64,000 nt of DNA from Acinetobacter ihumii (lineage in GTDB: Bacteria > Pseudomonadota > Gammaproteobacteria > Pseudomonadales > Moraxellaceae). The notes under the pieces are model-generated. The model was not told the DNA's origin, made no database searches, and was given only the letters and a program-made list of their open reading frames with translations. This document shows, in pieces, positions 30,043 to 40,300 of this stretch. Made by a program: the position numbers and the translations under genes. Each line of letters begins with the position of its first letter. The first letter of the stretch is position 1. Location: NCBI RefSeq assembly GCF_900625095.1, contig NZ_LR130760.1, forward strand, positions 2,101,455 through 2,165,454, in the 5' to 3' direction.

Positions 30043-31218
30043 ATGCTTACAGATGCAAAGATCAGAAAAATAAAACCATTAGAAAAGAAGACCAAATATC
30101 CTGATGAAAAGGGTATGTATCTAGAAGTTAGCCCTTCAGGTGGTATGCACTGGCGTATGAAGTTTCGTCTTTTTGGCAAAGAAAATATTTTTAGTATTGG
30201 CACCTATCCTGATACCTCACTTGCACAGGCCAGAAGAATTCGGGATGAAGCTCGATTTCGAATAAAAGATGGAATTAATCCGAATGAAGCGAAGAAGCAG
30301 AGAAAACTGCAAGTAGATGAAAGCACCCTTTTCAGAGCACTCGCGATGGAATGGATGGAGGATCGGAAAGCAGTGATTAAAGAGGCGACTTATTTACGTG
30401 ATTTATCGGTATTTGAAAAAGACCTTTTCCCTGATCTAGGTGATATGCCGATTGATCAGATCAAAGGTAAAGATGTGCTTGCTTGTGCAAAAAAAATTGA
30501 AGCGCGTGGTGCGCAAGAAATGGCTAAACGTTCCATTCCTTTAGCGGGTCGTATTTTTCGATTTGCAATTCGTAAAGGCATTATCGAGAATGATCCAACT
30601 CCCCACTTAGGAGAGGCGCTTAAACCACGTAAAGTAAAAAATATGGCGCGTATAGATATTTCTGAGTTCCCTGCGTTCCTTGAACGAATGGATCGTTATC
30701 ATGGTAGCCCTATTATTCGATCTGCTTTACAACTCATGACCCTAACCTTTGTACGGACAGCAGAGCTCAGAATGATGGAGTGGAATGAGATTGATTATAA
30801 TAATTGTTTATGGCGTATTCCTGCTCACAAAATGAAAATGGCTCAACCACATATCGTGCCATTATCTAAACAAGCACTTGAGCTATTAGAAAAACTGAAA
30901 CCTCTAACGGGCAATAAACAATATGTTTTTTATAATTACAGCACAGCCAAGCCTATCAGCAGCAACGCACTTTTATGTGCAATTCGAACAATGGGTTATA
31001 ACGGTAAAATGACTGGTCATGGCTTTCGTGGCCTTGCCTCCACTACGCTGCATGAGCAAGGTTATATGCATGATGCCATTGAAATTCAATTAGCTCATAA
31101 AGTTGGTAATGCTGTTTCGCAGGCTTATAACCATGCTCAGCATTTAGACTATCGGATTAAGATGATGCAGGAGTGGTCTGATTTTGTTGATGGGCTGAGG
31201 AATAAAATTAAAGGCTGA
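30043..31218 (+). CDS. P4-type tyrosine integrase
   Basis: 391 residues from the ATG at 30043 (MLTDAKIRKIKP); an ATG nine bases earlier is possible but lacks room for a ribosome site. The N-terminal DUF4102 arm-binding domain is followed by a core-binding domain and the catalytic domain. Catalytic residues seen: Arg in FVRTAELR (about 236), HGFR (His-x-x-Arg, about 326) and the Tyr nucleophile in SQAYNHA (about 363). It recombines the tRNA-Ser 3' end with attP. The right island end carries a broken copy of the same gene. Confidence 0.93.
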   Translation: MLTDAKIRKIKPLEKKTKYPDEKGMYLEVSPSGGMHWRMKFRLFGKENIFSIGTYPDTSLAQARRIRDEARFRIKDGINPNEAKKQRKLQVDESTLFRALAMEWMEDRKAVIKEATYLRDLSVFEKDLFPDLGDMPIDQIKGKDVLACAKKIEARGAQEMAKRSIPLAGRIFRFAIRKGIIENDPTPHLGEALKPRKVKNMARIDISEFPAFLERMDRYHGSPIIRSALQLMTLTFVRTAELRMMEWNEIDYNNCLWRIPAHKMKMAQPHIVPLSKQALELLEKLKPLTGNKQYVFYNYSTAKPISSNALLCAIRTMGYNGKMTGHGFRGLASTTLHEQGYMHDAIEIQLAHKVGNAVSQAYNHAQHLDYRIKMMQEWSDFVDGLRNKIKG

Positions 31219-31251
31219 TTATCAAAATTATCCAATTAAAGGAATTTTTAT

Positions 31252-31310
31252 TTGCATAAATTTGTAGGATACCCTATAATCAAAATAAAGTAGGATATCC
31301 TACTTTATTT
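31252..31310 (+). promoter_or_regulatory. Promoter with two operators for the RHH-like gene
   Basis: A sigma70 promoter TTGCAT (31252) - 17 bases - TATAAT (31275). Operator 1, TAGGATACCCTA (31265-31276), sits in the spacer and touches the -10. Operator 2 is a perfect 28-bp palindrome at 31283-31310 centred on TAGGATATCCTA. The two centres are 26 bases apart. The layout predicts repression by the gene product that follows. Confidence 0.7.
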
Positions 31311-31337
31311 GATATAAAAATTTAAAAGGGTTCCTTT

Positions 31338-31931
31338 ATGGTAAAAACTAGAACTGAGATTAATCAAGAGAGCAATGAACGTCGCGGAATAGTTAACAAA
31401 GCATTTAAGTTACATCAAAGTACAGTTGATGCTATTCGTAACTTTGCTGATGATTCAGAAAAGTCTCAAGCTCAACTTGTAACTAATGCCTTTGATGGCT
31501 TTTATACTCCCTTACCTGCGGGTTATGAAAATGAAGATGGTGAATATATTTCAGCAGATATTTATATATATCATCCATATAGCTTAGAAACATGGCTAAT
31601 TATCACTAATGTAAGTGATGAATATGATGAAGAGAGAGCTATTGATTTCTACGAAATTAACTTTGAAAATATGGTGAATTATTTTATCAGTCAGCACTTA
31701 CCTGGTCTTCACATTAATCATGTCAAAGTTTTCTATACACCAATACTTGGCTCAGGCGAGTTCTACAGACCAGATTTCTCTAAATTAAAACAGGAAATGT
31801 ACAAAGAATCAGTATCTTTCTTTTTTGACTTATTTCATGAAATGCCAACGTTGTTCAGATATAAAAATCTTGAAATGATTCCATTAACAGAAAATGCAAA
31901 AGAATATAAATTACTAGAAAAACTTTATTAA
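31338..31931 (+). CDS. Ribbon-helix-helix-like protein of unknown function
   Basis: 197 residues. The N-terminus (about 18-52, KAFKLHQSTVDAIRNFADDS ... QAQLVTNAF) reads like a ribbon-helix-helix DNA-binding unit: a short strand, then two helices. The remaining 145 residues are acidic and aromatic and match nothing I recognise; they could sense a ligand or bind a partner. The ribosome site is AAAAGGGTT. The double operator in its promoter suggests self-repression. It lies between the integrase and the defence cluster, convergent with the latter. Confidence 0.6.
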   Translation: MVKTRTEINQESNERRGIVNKAFKLHQSTVDAIRNFADDSEKSQAQLVTNAFDGFYTPLPAGYENEDGEYISADIYIYHPYSLETWLIITNVSDEYDEERAIDFYEINFENMVNYFISQHLPGLHINHVKVFYTPILGSGEFYRPDFSKLKQEMYKESVSFFFDLFHEMPTLFRYKNLEMIPLTENAKEYKLLEKLY

Positions 31932-31954
31932 TTAATCTTCACAGTTTTTCACAA

Positions 31955-31982
31955 ATTAAGCCTTATTTACATAAGGCTTAAT
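31955..31982. terminator. Hairpin between convergent genes
   Basis: Perfect 12-bp stem ATTAAGCCTTAT / ATAAGGCTTAAT with a 4-base loop, between the RHH-like gene and the DUF262 gene. T tracts are weak on both sides. Confidence 0.6.
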
Positions 31983-31996
31983 TATAAATTTAGTAA

Positions 31997-33874
31997 TTAA
32001 GCAATTAATAAGTCATCATCCACTTCCAGATCATCAATATCTAAATCCACTGACTTAGTCTCTTGTTGAACATTCTGAATGTATACTCTTTCAATAAACC
32101 TTTGTTTCAATGCCTGCCTTCTAGCTTTATAGAAGTCTTCAAAATCTGCAAAACCAAGTGAAATAGAATCATCTATAAGTAAATCTTTATTTGCAAAACT
32201 ATAAGTATTATTTTTGATCCAGCTTTCTAAAGACTGATCACTTTTTGAAAGATTTAATGAGTCATTTAATAAATGCAGATTTGAAATAGAATTCCAATGA
32301 TTAGCATTCATATAAAATTCTTTCTGCTCATCTGTCAGGTTTTGTAACTTTGTTATATTTTTCTTAGCAAAAAGCATTTGAGGGTGCAAATGATCTATAT
32401 GGAAATTTTCTGTTGATTTCAACTCTGGAAATAATAAGTGCAAAACTGCCCTACAACGAGCTTCGCCATATTGGATATTCAACATATTCTCAATATATGC
32501 ATCATCAAAACGCAAATCTTTATTTGTAGCCTCATAAGTCTTAATAATTTTTTCCAATGGAAATAAGGGTTCTGACAAGTTAGTTTTCATAACTCGTCGC
32601 ATACTTGAAATAATTGAATCAGCTTGACCGCCAAATACACCTTTTAAAAGCACCATATAAAACCATTGACTAATTTTGTCTCTTTGCTCAATTTGCTTAG
32701 ATAAATCATTAATAGTTAAATATAACGGTTTCCCAAATTCATCATTTTTTTGGTACAAATAATAGCAGATTGGTATTACTGCATTCTTCGAAGTTAAAGA
32801 TTGAGCATTAACCCCAAACCTTCTAATCAACTTAAATGTTTCTTTTATACAGTCTTTTATTTGCTCCCATTGTGTTTGAATTTGCTGTACTCGCTCAGCA
32901 GTAAAGTTTTTTACTTTAAAACGCACATCTTCATCTATCAACATTAATGCTGTTTTTAAGATCCAATCCCGCTCAATATAGAAACCCAAGTCTTGTGACT
33001 GATAAATCCAATTAGTTAAATTTTCAATTTCTTTTCTAAAGTCACCATTCCAATTCGCTACTGCAATAGACATTAACAAATCTGAAAAAGCTAATTTTGT
33101 ACCACCACTATTTGTGCGAATAAACACATCTAATACATGATCAACTTCTTGGCTTTTTTCATTAAAATAATGAATCAATTGTTCTTTATGAACAGCCATA
33201 TACAACTTCAAAAGAGTTTCAGAAGCAAAACTATTCGTAGATAAATTTCTATGTGACAACTCTGGAAAAACTACTTTTAATATAGCATCAGCTAAATCTA
33301 CATTAGGCATATTTAGTACATCATGCACGCATAACCAGTTTTTTATACCCGAGTTATTCAACTGTTCAAACTGAATATCAGTTAAAAATTTAAAGTTATA
33401 GTACATCATTGACTCATCATCATCTAAAGGTTGAGATAAATCTAAATACAATTTACGTGGTGGTAAAACACTTTCATCATAAGCTGTAGGCCACCATACT
33501 CTTGGCTGTTTATAAGCATAAGTACTACATAAACCAATATATAATGATGTTAATCTTTGTTGGCCATCAATAATTGCCTTAAAGTTTTTACTACTCGCAT
33601 TAATTTCAATATAGGGATTTTCCTCATTAAACCGCTGACAATATTTTGTCAAAAATTCATAAAATTTATAATCTTTCTTAATTTCAGAATCTGTAATTTC
33701 CCACATCATAAAAGAATTTATTGGGTATCCTCTTAAGATTGAATCAAATAACTGACAAATTTGATTACTTGTCCAAACAAATTTTCTCTGAATTGCAGGT
33801 AATAAAAAGTCATTTGATTGAATAGCATTTACAGCTTCTTTTATCGTCAACGGTTTTTCATATTGACCAGACAT
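31997..33874 (-). CDS. DUF262/DUF1524 defence nuclease (GmrSD/SspE-like)
   Basis: 625 residues. The N-terminal DUF262 domain has PAIQRKFVW and the NTP-related IDGQQRLTSL motif (about residue 102-111). The C-terminal DUF1524 HNH-type nuclease shows FHIDHLHPQ (about 493) followed by an Asn-rich WNSISNLHLL stretch. This two-domain plan is that of type IV GmrSD-like enzymes and of SspE, which use a nucleotide to control a nuclease against modified or unprotected phage DNA. GGGGGAG precedes the ATG. It is the last gene of a minus-strand operon after mod and res (67-base gap). Confidence 0.85.
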   Translation of the reverse strand: MSGQYEKPLTIKEAVNAIQSNDFLLPAIQRKFVWTSNQICQLFDSILRGYPINSFMMWEITDSEIKKDYKFYEFLTKYCQRFNEENPYIEINASSKNFKAIIDGQQRLTSLYIGLCSTYAYKQPRVWWPTAYDESVLPPRKLYLDLSQPLDDDESMMYYNFKFLTDIQFEQLNNSGIKNWLCVHDVLNMPNVDLADAILKVVFPELSHRNLSTNSFASETLLKLYMAVHKEQLIHYFNEKSQEVDHVLDVFIRTNSGGTKLAFSDLLMSIAVANWNGDFRKEIENLTNWIYQSQDLGFYIERDWILKTALMLIDEDVRFKVKNFTAERVQQIQTQWEQIKDCIKETFKLIRRFGVNAQSLTSKNAVIPICYYLYQKNDEFGKPLYLTINDLSKQIEQRDKISQWFYMVLLKGVFGGQADSIISSMRRVMKTNLSEPLFPLEKIIKTYEATNKDLRFDDAYIENMLNIQYGEARCRAVLHLLFPELKSTENFHIDHLHPQMLFAKKNITKLQNLTDEQKEFYMNANHWNSISNLHLLNDSLNLSKSDQSLESWIKNNTYSFANKDLLIDDSISLGFADFEDFYKARRQALKQRFIERVYIQNVQQETKSVDLDIDDLEVDDDLLIA

Positions 33875-33941
33875 AACTCCCCCTAAGGCGCAATATATTG
33901 AATTAATATTCTAAAATTTTAAAAATTAAGAATACTTCGAA

Positions 33942-36900
33942 CTACGATCGAAGTATTCTTCTAAGCATCTGCCCAAGATAAACTGTACCATTCCCCACCA
34001 TAAACAAAACATTTTTTTCAGCAAACTCTCCTTCAGAAAGAGTGTTATTTAAAATATCTTTCATTGGCGTAACAGATAAAATAAAACTGTTCAACGTTAA
34101 ATCAGGATGCTCAAGCTTAGCCTCAATATTTTTAATTTCTTTATAGAACTCAATTTTAGCATCATCATGATTCATGTTTCGGATGCCTTTAGGATCAACT
34201 AAAGTTAAATATTGCTGCCCTGTTTGTTTGTTCACTAGCCACAATAAAAAGTCAGGGTAAAAATTACCAGCTAAGGCAAAACCCAGTCCACGATACTTAT
34301 TATCAGCATTACGCAACAAATAGAGTTCATGATCTTTCAAAACTTCATTGGCATCTGGTGTATTGATAAAAGTCTGTAAATCTACAACAAACCTTACCTC
34401 ACTACTTTGCGTATGACTCGTATAGTCAAATAACATTGGCGACCATGTAAACGGAAGACTTTCATCCCTTTTATCTAATAATGGATAAAACAGATGACGA
34501 TCAAACGTAATTGCTCTAAAGCTCCCATCTTCTTTCCAAGGCACTAGCTTTTCAACTTCACCGTTACTTACTAATTCTTTCAAAGTTTCTAATCGGTCAA
34601 AAACTTCTTGAGCTTCGTTATTTTTACCTTCTTTCGCTGTGAGGGTATATTGCTCACAAATTTGTACAGGTAAATCTTTATCATCTAGACTAAAATCAGT
34701 CACTTCATAAAACTGTCCTTCATAGGCATTCTTAATCGCATGGTAGAACTTATCCATATAGGATTGTAAAAGCTCCGTTAGAATAGCTTGCTGTTTTCTA
34801 ATTCCACCTACATCACTAGTTAACTCAGACGCATCGACCAAAAGCTTATACCAGTCTTCCCTAGACGATTTGATCTTTCTTAGACAAAACTCTTGTAAAT
34901 CATCAACGTTGAGCTGTAGGTTGCTATATCCTCGCTGGAACTTATATTGCTGAAGTTGCAAGTAAATTTCATCAAAATCAAACATACACATGATTTTTGG
35001 TGAAATTTCATGTTCTTGACGCTTATCTTTTATGTCCGTTTGGCGCTTGGATTTATCTGTATGAAAGGCCTGCAAACGAGGATACAAGTCCAAAACAACA
35101 AAAGGTTTTTTAATTTTTCCTTCATAGTGTTTTGGAATTTTGAACATTGACAGTTTTGACTGAGCCTTAAAACCATTGGCTTGATTATCTTTATAGCCAT
35201 CTTTTAAAGTCAGCGTTTTTAAACGAGGCGCTTTAATTTTATTTGTTGGAAAATCCAATGTGACCACATCCTGATTCAGGATAATGCCTTCATCATTCAA
35301 GTATTCACGGAATTTCTCCATGTAGTCAGCACGTAAACCAAAAATATTAATGGTTTGCATCAAATCTAAATGTAGCCCTTTATACTCAGCTTTATTGTAA
35401 ATTTCTCTTGGTGTTCTTTTTAAAGAAAAATTCTCACCTTTTAAACGCACGCCTCGACCAAAGAGCTGAATAATCTGTGCGCCTTCACCAGTCCCCATGT
35501 TCAATAAGCCCATAGTGGAGACACGCCAGCTACTCCATCCCTCAGTAAATTTACGAGAACCAATCAGAAGATGTGTTTCACTATCATCATTATTTAATGT
35601 AGGAAATAATGAATCCGCAAAATCATCAGTACGTGCATTTAGATAATGTGTCTGACTTGATTCTTCACAGTTATCATATAAGCCTTTTTCATCACCGACA
35701 TTAATGACTGCAAAAGGTGTACTTTCACCAACCTGTAAGCGCAACTCGCCTTTATTAGCAGTAATACGAACTACATTCAAACGTTGATTCGACGTCGCAT
35801 TGAAAAAGCATTTTAAAATATCTTGATAGAGTTCAGTTGCATTTTGACCGTATAAAGGTGCAAAACGATTGGCAAAAATATTGTTTCCTTTAGGATCAAC
35901 CAAACGAGATGTATTAGTAATTAAGTCATGCAGCCAACCGATCACCTTAGGCTTACGTGATGAATCCAAGAAGTCTGCCAAAAATTTGACGATGGTCAAA
36001 ATGTCAGAGTCCTCATCATTAACTTTGTTACCAACAAAGACCCATAGTGGTTTTTCAATATTAAATTTCGCTAACTTTATTTGATTCTTTTTAAACAAAT
36101 ATTGCTGTTGATAAAAAGAGAGTAAACATGCTGTGAGATATAGATTACGCTCATCATCCTCATGATATTCCTTCATATTAAGGATATTAACTTCTTTACC
36201 ATAACCATCCGCATAGAAATATTTGTACGAATAATCGAACAAAATACTTTTAGCATAGACTTCTCTAAGCGCTTCCCGACGGTATTTTTGCTGTTCTAAA
36301 TCATCGAGCTGAATATTTTTTTTCTGTTCTTCGGTTAGCTTATTAATCGCCACACCATACAACATTTTTGCTTTCTGTTTTTTGGCATCTTCAAAGCGTT
36401 TATAAACGTTGTCTGCCTTACTCACAGCTTGACCAAAGGTAGCTGAATACTCAAAACTAAAACCATCTTTAGTAAGAATATCACGACGCTCCATCCAAGC
36501 ACCTGCACTACTGCTCGTACCACGGTGCCCTTCGTCGATCAGAACAAGATTCTTACCTTCCAAGCTCATCGTCGCAACAGTTTTATCACCATCCGTATCA
36601 CTCAGCTTATTCATATCGATGATTTGAATTTCATCTCTATAAAGACTATTACGGCTTTTTTGCTTATCAAACAAGGTCGCTTGAAAACCAGAGTCAGTGA
36701 GTTCTTGCAAATGTTGCTCACTTAGACCTTCATCCGGTGTAAGTAAAATAATTTGGTCTGGGTAAGTGCTATCGCCATTTTGATGTTGGAAATAGTCTAA
36801 ATACTGCAAAATATTGACATGCATAAGCAGTGTTTTACCACTACCTGTCGCATTCCAATAACCAATTTTATTTAGGTCTTCAGGTAAATATTGCTGAAAT

Positions 36901-37364
36901 TGATCTGCATCAATTTTCTGATCATCATTATATTGTTGAAGTTCAACATTTAGCTCATTGAGCATGTCCGCTTGATGATTAAAATATTGATCTAAATACA
37001 GTTCTGTAAATAGCAATGAAAGGTATTGGAAATATTTTAGGTTTAAAACATGCCCTTCTATTTCATTACGTTTTTCAGTGATTTTTTGCCAATGCTTCAC
37101 AATGTTTAAGTCATAACGACGTAGAACATCAATATCAAAAACTTGTTTATTAAACAGTGTGTTGGTGATTACACTAAAAAATTTCGTTTGCCCTGCATTA
37201 TCACCTTCATGCTCGATTCCCTCAAACTGAGGATAGTCTAGCTGTTGCTTCATGCCTTCCAAACGATTCGGATTAAACTTCGACCACAACCATTTATTCA
37301 AAATCAACTGATCATGAAAATTAACTTTAACCGCTTTAGTCTTTGCTTTTGGAGCTTTTGCCAC
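33942..37364 (-). CDS. Type III-like restriction subunit Res (helicase-nuclease)
   Basis: 1140 residues. Superfamily 2 helicase: Walker A NATGSGKT (about 171), DEGH box LIDEGHRG (about 277), SRKFTEGWSSWR and later GRGVRLKG helicase motifs. The C-terminus carries a PD-(D/E)xK-like nuclease: PDFLLW (about 1038) then LVDPKG (about 1055). In type III systems Res, together with Mod, translocates and cuts unmethylated DNA. The start is GTG, nine bases after GAGGAG that overlaps the mod stop; res and mod are therefore tightly coupled. Confidence 0.88.
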   Translation of the reverse strand: MAKAPKAKTKAVKVNFHDQLILNKWLWSKFNPNRLEGMKQQLDYPQFEGIEHEGDNAGQTKFFSVITNTLFNKQVFDIDVLRRYDLNIVKHWQKITEKRNEIEGHVLNLKYFQYLSLLFTELYLDQYFNHQADMLNELNVELQQYNDDQKIDADQFQQYLPEDLNKIGYWNATGSGKTLLMHVNILQYLDYFQHQNGDSTYPDQIILLTPDEGLSEQHLQELTDSGFQATLFDKQKSRNSLYRDEIQIIDMNKLSDTDGDKTVATMSLEGKNLVLIDEGHRGTSSSAGAWMERRDILTKDGFSFEYSATFGQAVSKADNVYKRFEDAKKQKAKMLYGVAINKLTEEQKKNIQLDDLEQQKYRREALREVYAKSILFDYSYKYFYADGYGKEVNILNMKEYHEDDERNLYLTACLLSFYQQQYLFKKNQIKLAKFNIEKPLWVFVGNKVNDEDSDILTIVKFLADFLDSSRKPKVIGWLHDLITNTSRLVDPKGNNIFANRFAPLYGQNATELYQDILKCFFNATSNQRLNVVRITANKGELRLQVGESTPFAVINVGDEKGLYDNCEESSQTHYLNARTDDFADSLFPTLNNDDSETHLLIGSRKFTEGWSSWRVSTMGLLNMGTGEGAQIIQLFGRGVRLKGENFSLKRTPREIYNKAEYKGLHLDLMQTINIFGLRADYMEKFREYLNDEGIILNQDVVTLDFPTNKIKAPRLKTLTLKDGYKDNQANGFKAQSKLSMFKIPKHYEGKIKKPFVVLDLYPRLQAFHTDKSKRQTDIKDKRQEHEISPKIMCMFDFDEIYLQLQQYKFQRGYSNLQLNVDDLQEFCLRKIKSSREDWYKLLVDASELTSDVGGIRKQQAILTELLQSYMDKFYHAIKNAYEGQFYEVTDFSLDDKDLPVQICEQYTLTAKEGKNNEAQEVFDRLETLKELVSNGEVEKLVPWKEDGSFRAITFDRHLFYPLLDKRDESLPFTWSPMLFDYTSHTQSSEVRFVVDLQTFINTPDANEVLKDHELYLLRNADNKYRGLGFALAGNFYPDFLLWLVNKQTGQQYLTLVDPKGIRNMNHDDAKIEFYKEIKNIEAKLEHPDLTLNSFILSVTPMKDILNNTLSEGEFAEKNVLFMVGNGTVYLGQMLRRILRS

Positions 37365-37370
37365 AGTGCA

Positions 37371-40300
37371 TTACTCCTCAAACATATTCTTTAAGAACAT
37401 TTGTTCAATTGAACGGACTTTAAGTTGTTTTTCTTCACCCTCTTTGGTTGTGTACTTACTCGCGATGTTGTGATCACCATTGATATAAATCAATTGGTAC
37501 TCGCCATCATTTGGATTAATTTTAAGTTTTGCAAGTAATTGATCGAGCTCTGCATAGCCAATTTTTTCACAATCACGCCATAAAACTGTGGTGTATTCAC
37601 CTGTACGCAATTTACCAGTGATTTGTACATAGCCTTTATCTAACTGATAATCTGCATATTGAACATTCAGTCCAATGAGATAGTTAAACGTTTCAACCAA
37701 ATCAATAGTTTTACGCTCAAAAGCGCCTGCGCTATCAGTTGTGATATTCATTTGATAGCTAAATGGCTTTAGGAAATCTTTAACATTGAGCAATGAATCT
37801 TTGCTTTCTAGTTCAAGCATATAGTGCATGAGATAATCACTATAAGCATTTTGATCTTCAGGCTTGGTTGAAGCTTGTTGCTCAGCTAAAAGATTTTGCT
37901 GTGCGCCTTTACGTACCAATTCTAAGTTGTTTAAAGTGTCCTCATAACTTTCAAGTTTGATGACTTTTAAGCAGTGGCTAATACAAGATTCAGGACTGGT
38001 TGGTTTACCATCTTTCCAATCTGCTGAATACACCACTTTTTGGATACGAGGTTTAATCACTGTATCAAAATATTCCCCTTGTTCTACAAGGATATACTTA
38101 CGATTTCCATTATCCTCACGGTTTAAAGCAATCGTTGCATGAGCAGTTGTGCCTGAACCTGCAAAGTAATCACAAATACAGCTTTCTTTATTATGATGTG
38201 TAGCAGCCTCAATAGCAGTTTTCACGGTATATAATGATTTAGGATAACTAAACTTCCCACCTGAGCCAAATAAATTAGTTAATAAGTTTGTTCCATGACT
38301 AACTGCACTAAATTTAGAATCAACCCATAAACTTGGCAATAGCCATCTTGAGGCTTCATCAAAATACCTTCTTTTAATAACAAGATTTTGGCTAGAGAAT
38401 AATATATTTTTATCTTTCTCTATTATTTGTTTTGCTGTTTCATAACTTAATGTCCAGCATCTTTCACTGCCATCTTGACCAATAGGATAAACCCTTTTAC
38501 AGCCATCAATTGTATCATTAGTTGAATAACTTTCCCCTAGCTTAGGAGGTTCCTCTACACCGATAATTTCATAAGTTTGAGGATTAACTAAAACTGCATA
38601 AAAACTATTTGGACGCCCATATCTGAAATTATTTTCACCTTGCCCACTTCTGCAAAATCCTCTTTCACGAATACCACCTTCCGAGGCTTCTCCTCTCAAA
38701 ATATCCATATCTTTGGGAACCATAAATAAAGCATATTCATGAGTTCTAGTTACATTAGAACGACCAGTTCCCGAGCCAGGATAATGATTAACGATGCTTT
38801 TATATTGTTCAAAACTAGTGTAGTTTTTATCCAAAAAACTACTAAGGTTACTAAGTTCTGTATCATCGATAGCTAATGATATTACTCCATCATATTTTAA
38901 AAGGTTAATAGAACTAGTTAATCTGTTTTCCAACATAGTCAACCAAGTCGAACTTTTATACCCATTTTTATAAATAATAGGTGTAGCATCTGTATTATAA
39001 GGGGGATCTATATAAATAAATTGAATCTCTTTTTGATACTTCTCAGATATTAACTTTAGAGCCTGAAAATTATCACTATGAATAATTACACCATCAGTTT
39101 GAGCATCTAAATCATCAACTTTTTTTAGAAGCTTGGCTTTAAACTCAGGACTAAATAATGAAGTGTCCACCATTAAAGCTTGGTGTTGTTTTAAATATTC
39201 AACCGTTCCCCAACCTGCATCTGTACCTTTAAAACCTAAATCTTCCCATTGTTGCCACTGTGCTGTATTGCCTGCAATATCAACATATAAAGACTCGTCC
39301 ACTCGGTCTAAAGTAATGCAGTATTCAGCACTAACGACAAACTTTTTCTTTAACCACAACTTTTTCTGAAAATCTTCAAGCGATGCTAAGAAACTGATAA
39401 TTTCTAAACCAATTTGACGCAAACATTTGATAATACTGAGCTGACGTTCAATCTGAATAAATTGATCGGTACTCACCACATCATCTAAATGCATCACTTC
39501 ATTTTTAATATAGAAATCAAGCTCATGACGTAGGAATTTACCTAAGTCTTTATGAATAAAATAATCTGCTGTATTTTTCTGCGTGTAAGTACTTAAGTGC
39601 TTTTGCAACACAGTACGTTTTGGTTCTTTTTCTGTTGGTGCCGGTTGAGCTAAATCACTTAACCAATCAGCAGTTAAAACATTCGCTTTCAAAATTTTAT
39701 TATGCGATTCAGTATTTAGTGCTTCTTGCTTCGAGCCTTTCGGCAAAGTCGCATATTCAAAAAGAATGGTTAGTTCGTTATTTTGAATAGAAAATGGAAC
39801 AATCGTTTCTTCAAACTCTTCACCGTCTTCATCTATACGAGTGAAGGTCTTTGGTTCAGTCACAATAATAAAGCGACGGTCTTTGTCATTATCTTTACGG
39901 TTTTCACGAGCTGTATCTGCACTGACCAAGCGGAATAAAACTGAACGCTCCTCATTCAGCTTAAAGCGATAATTGCTAAACATCTCACCAGACTTTGTGT
40001 AGTACTGGTCTTTATTTGCCCAATGTAACATCACTTCCTCACCTGAGTAAGGAATAGAGTAGGTATCACCCTTATAACGACGTTGGCTAATGAAATCACC
40101 TTCGTCATAGTAACGGCTAAAAAAAGTCCGCAAATGACTATACACTTTCGACTGATCTGTCATTTCATTGACATCGACTTGAGTTAACGCAATATATTTT
40201 TGACCTAATGCACTTTCTATTGCTTCAGCAGCAATAAGTTGGCCTTGCTCATTAAACGCACGTTTGCCAAATTCTGCTTTCAGCTCAGCTTCTAATTCTT

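Larger units (their letters stand above)
29842..30190 (+). repeat. Left direct repeat (attL, terminator, integrase 5' end)
   Basis: About 345 bases that recur at 59114-59452 with around ten scattered differences plus a 3-base deletion in the part up to 30148, then decay. It covers the tRNA 3' end, the tRNA terminator, the GGGGGTA boxes and the first codons of the integrase. Confidence 0.85.
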
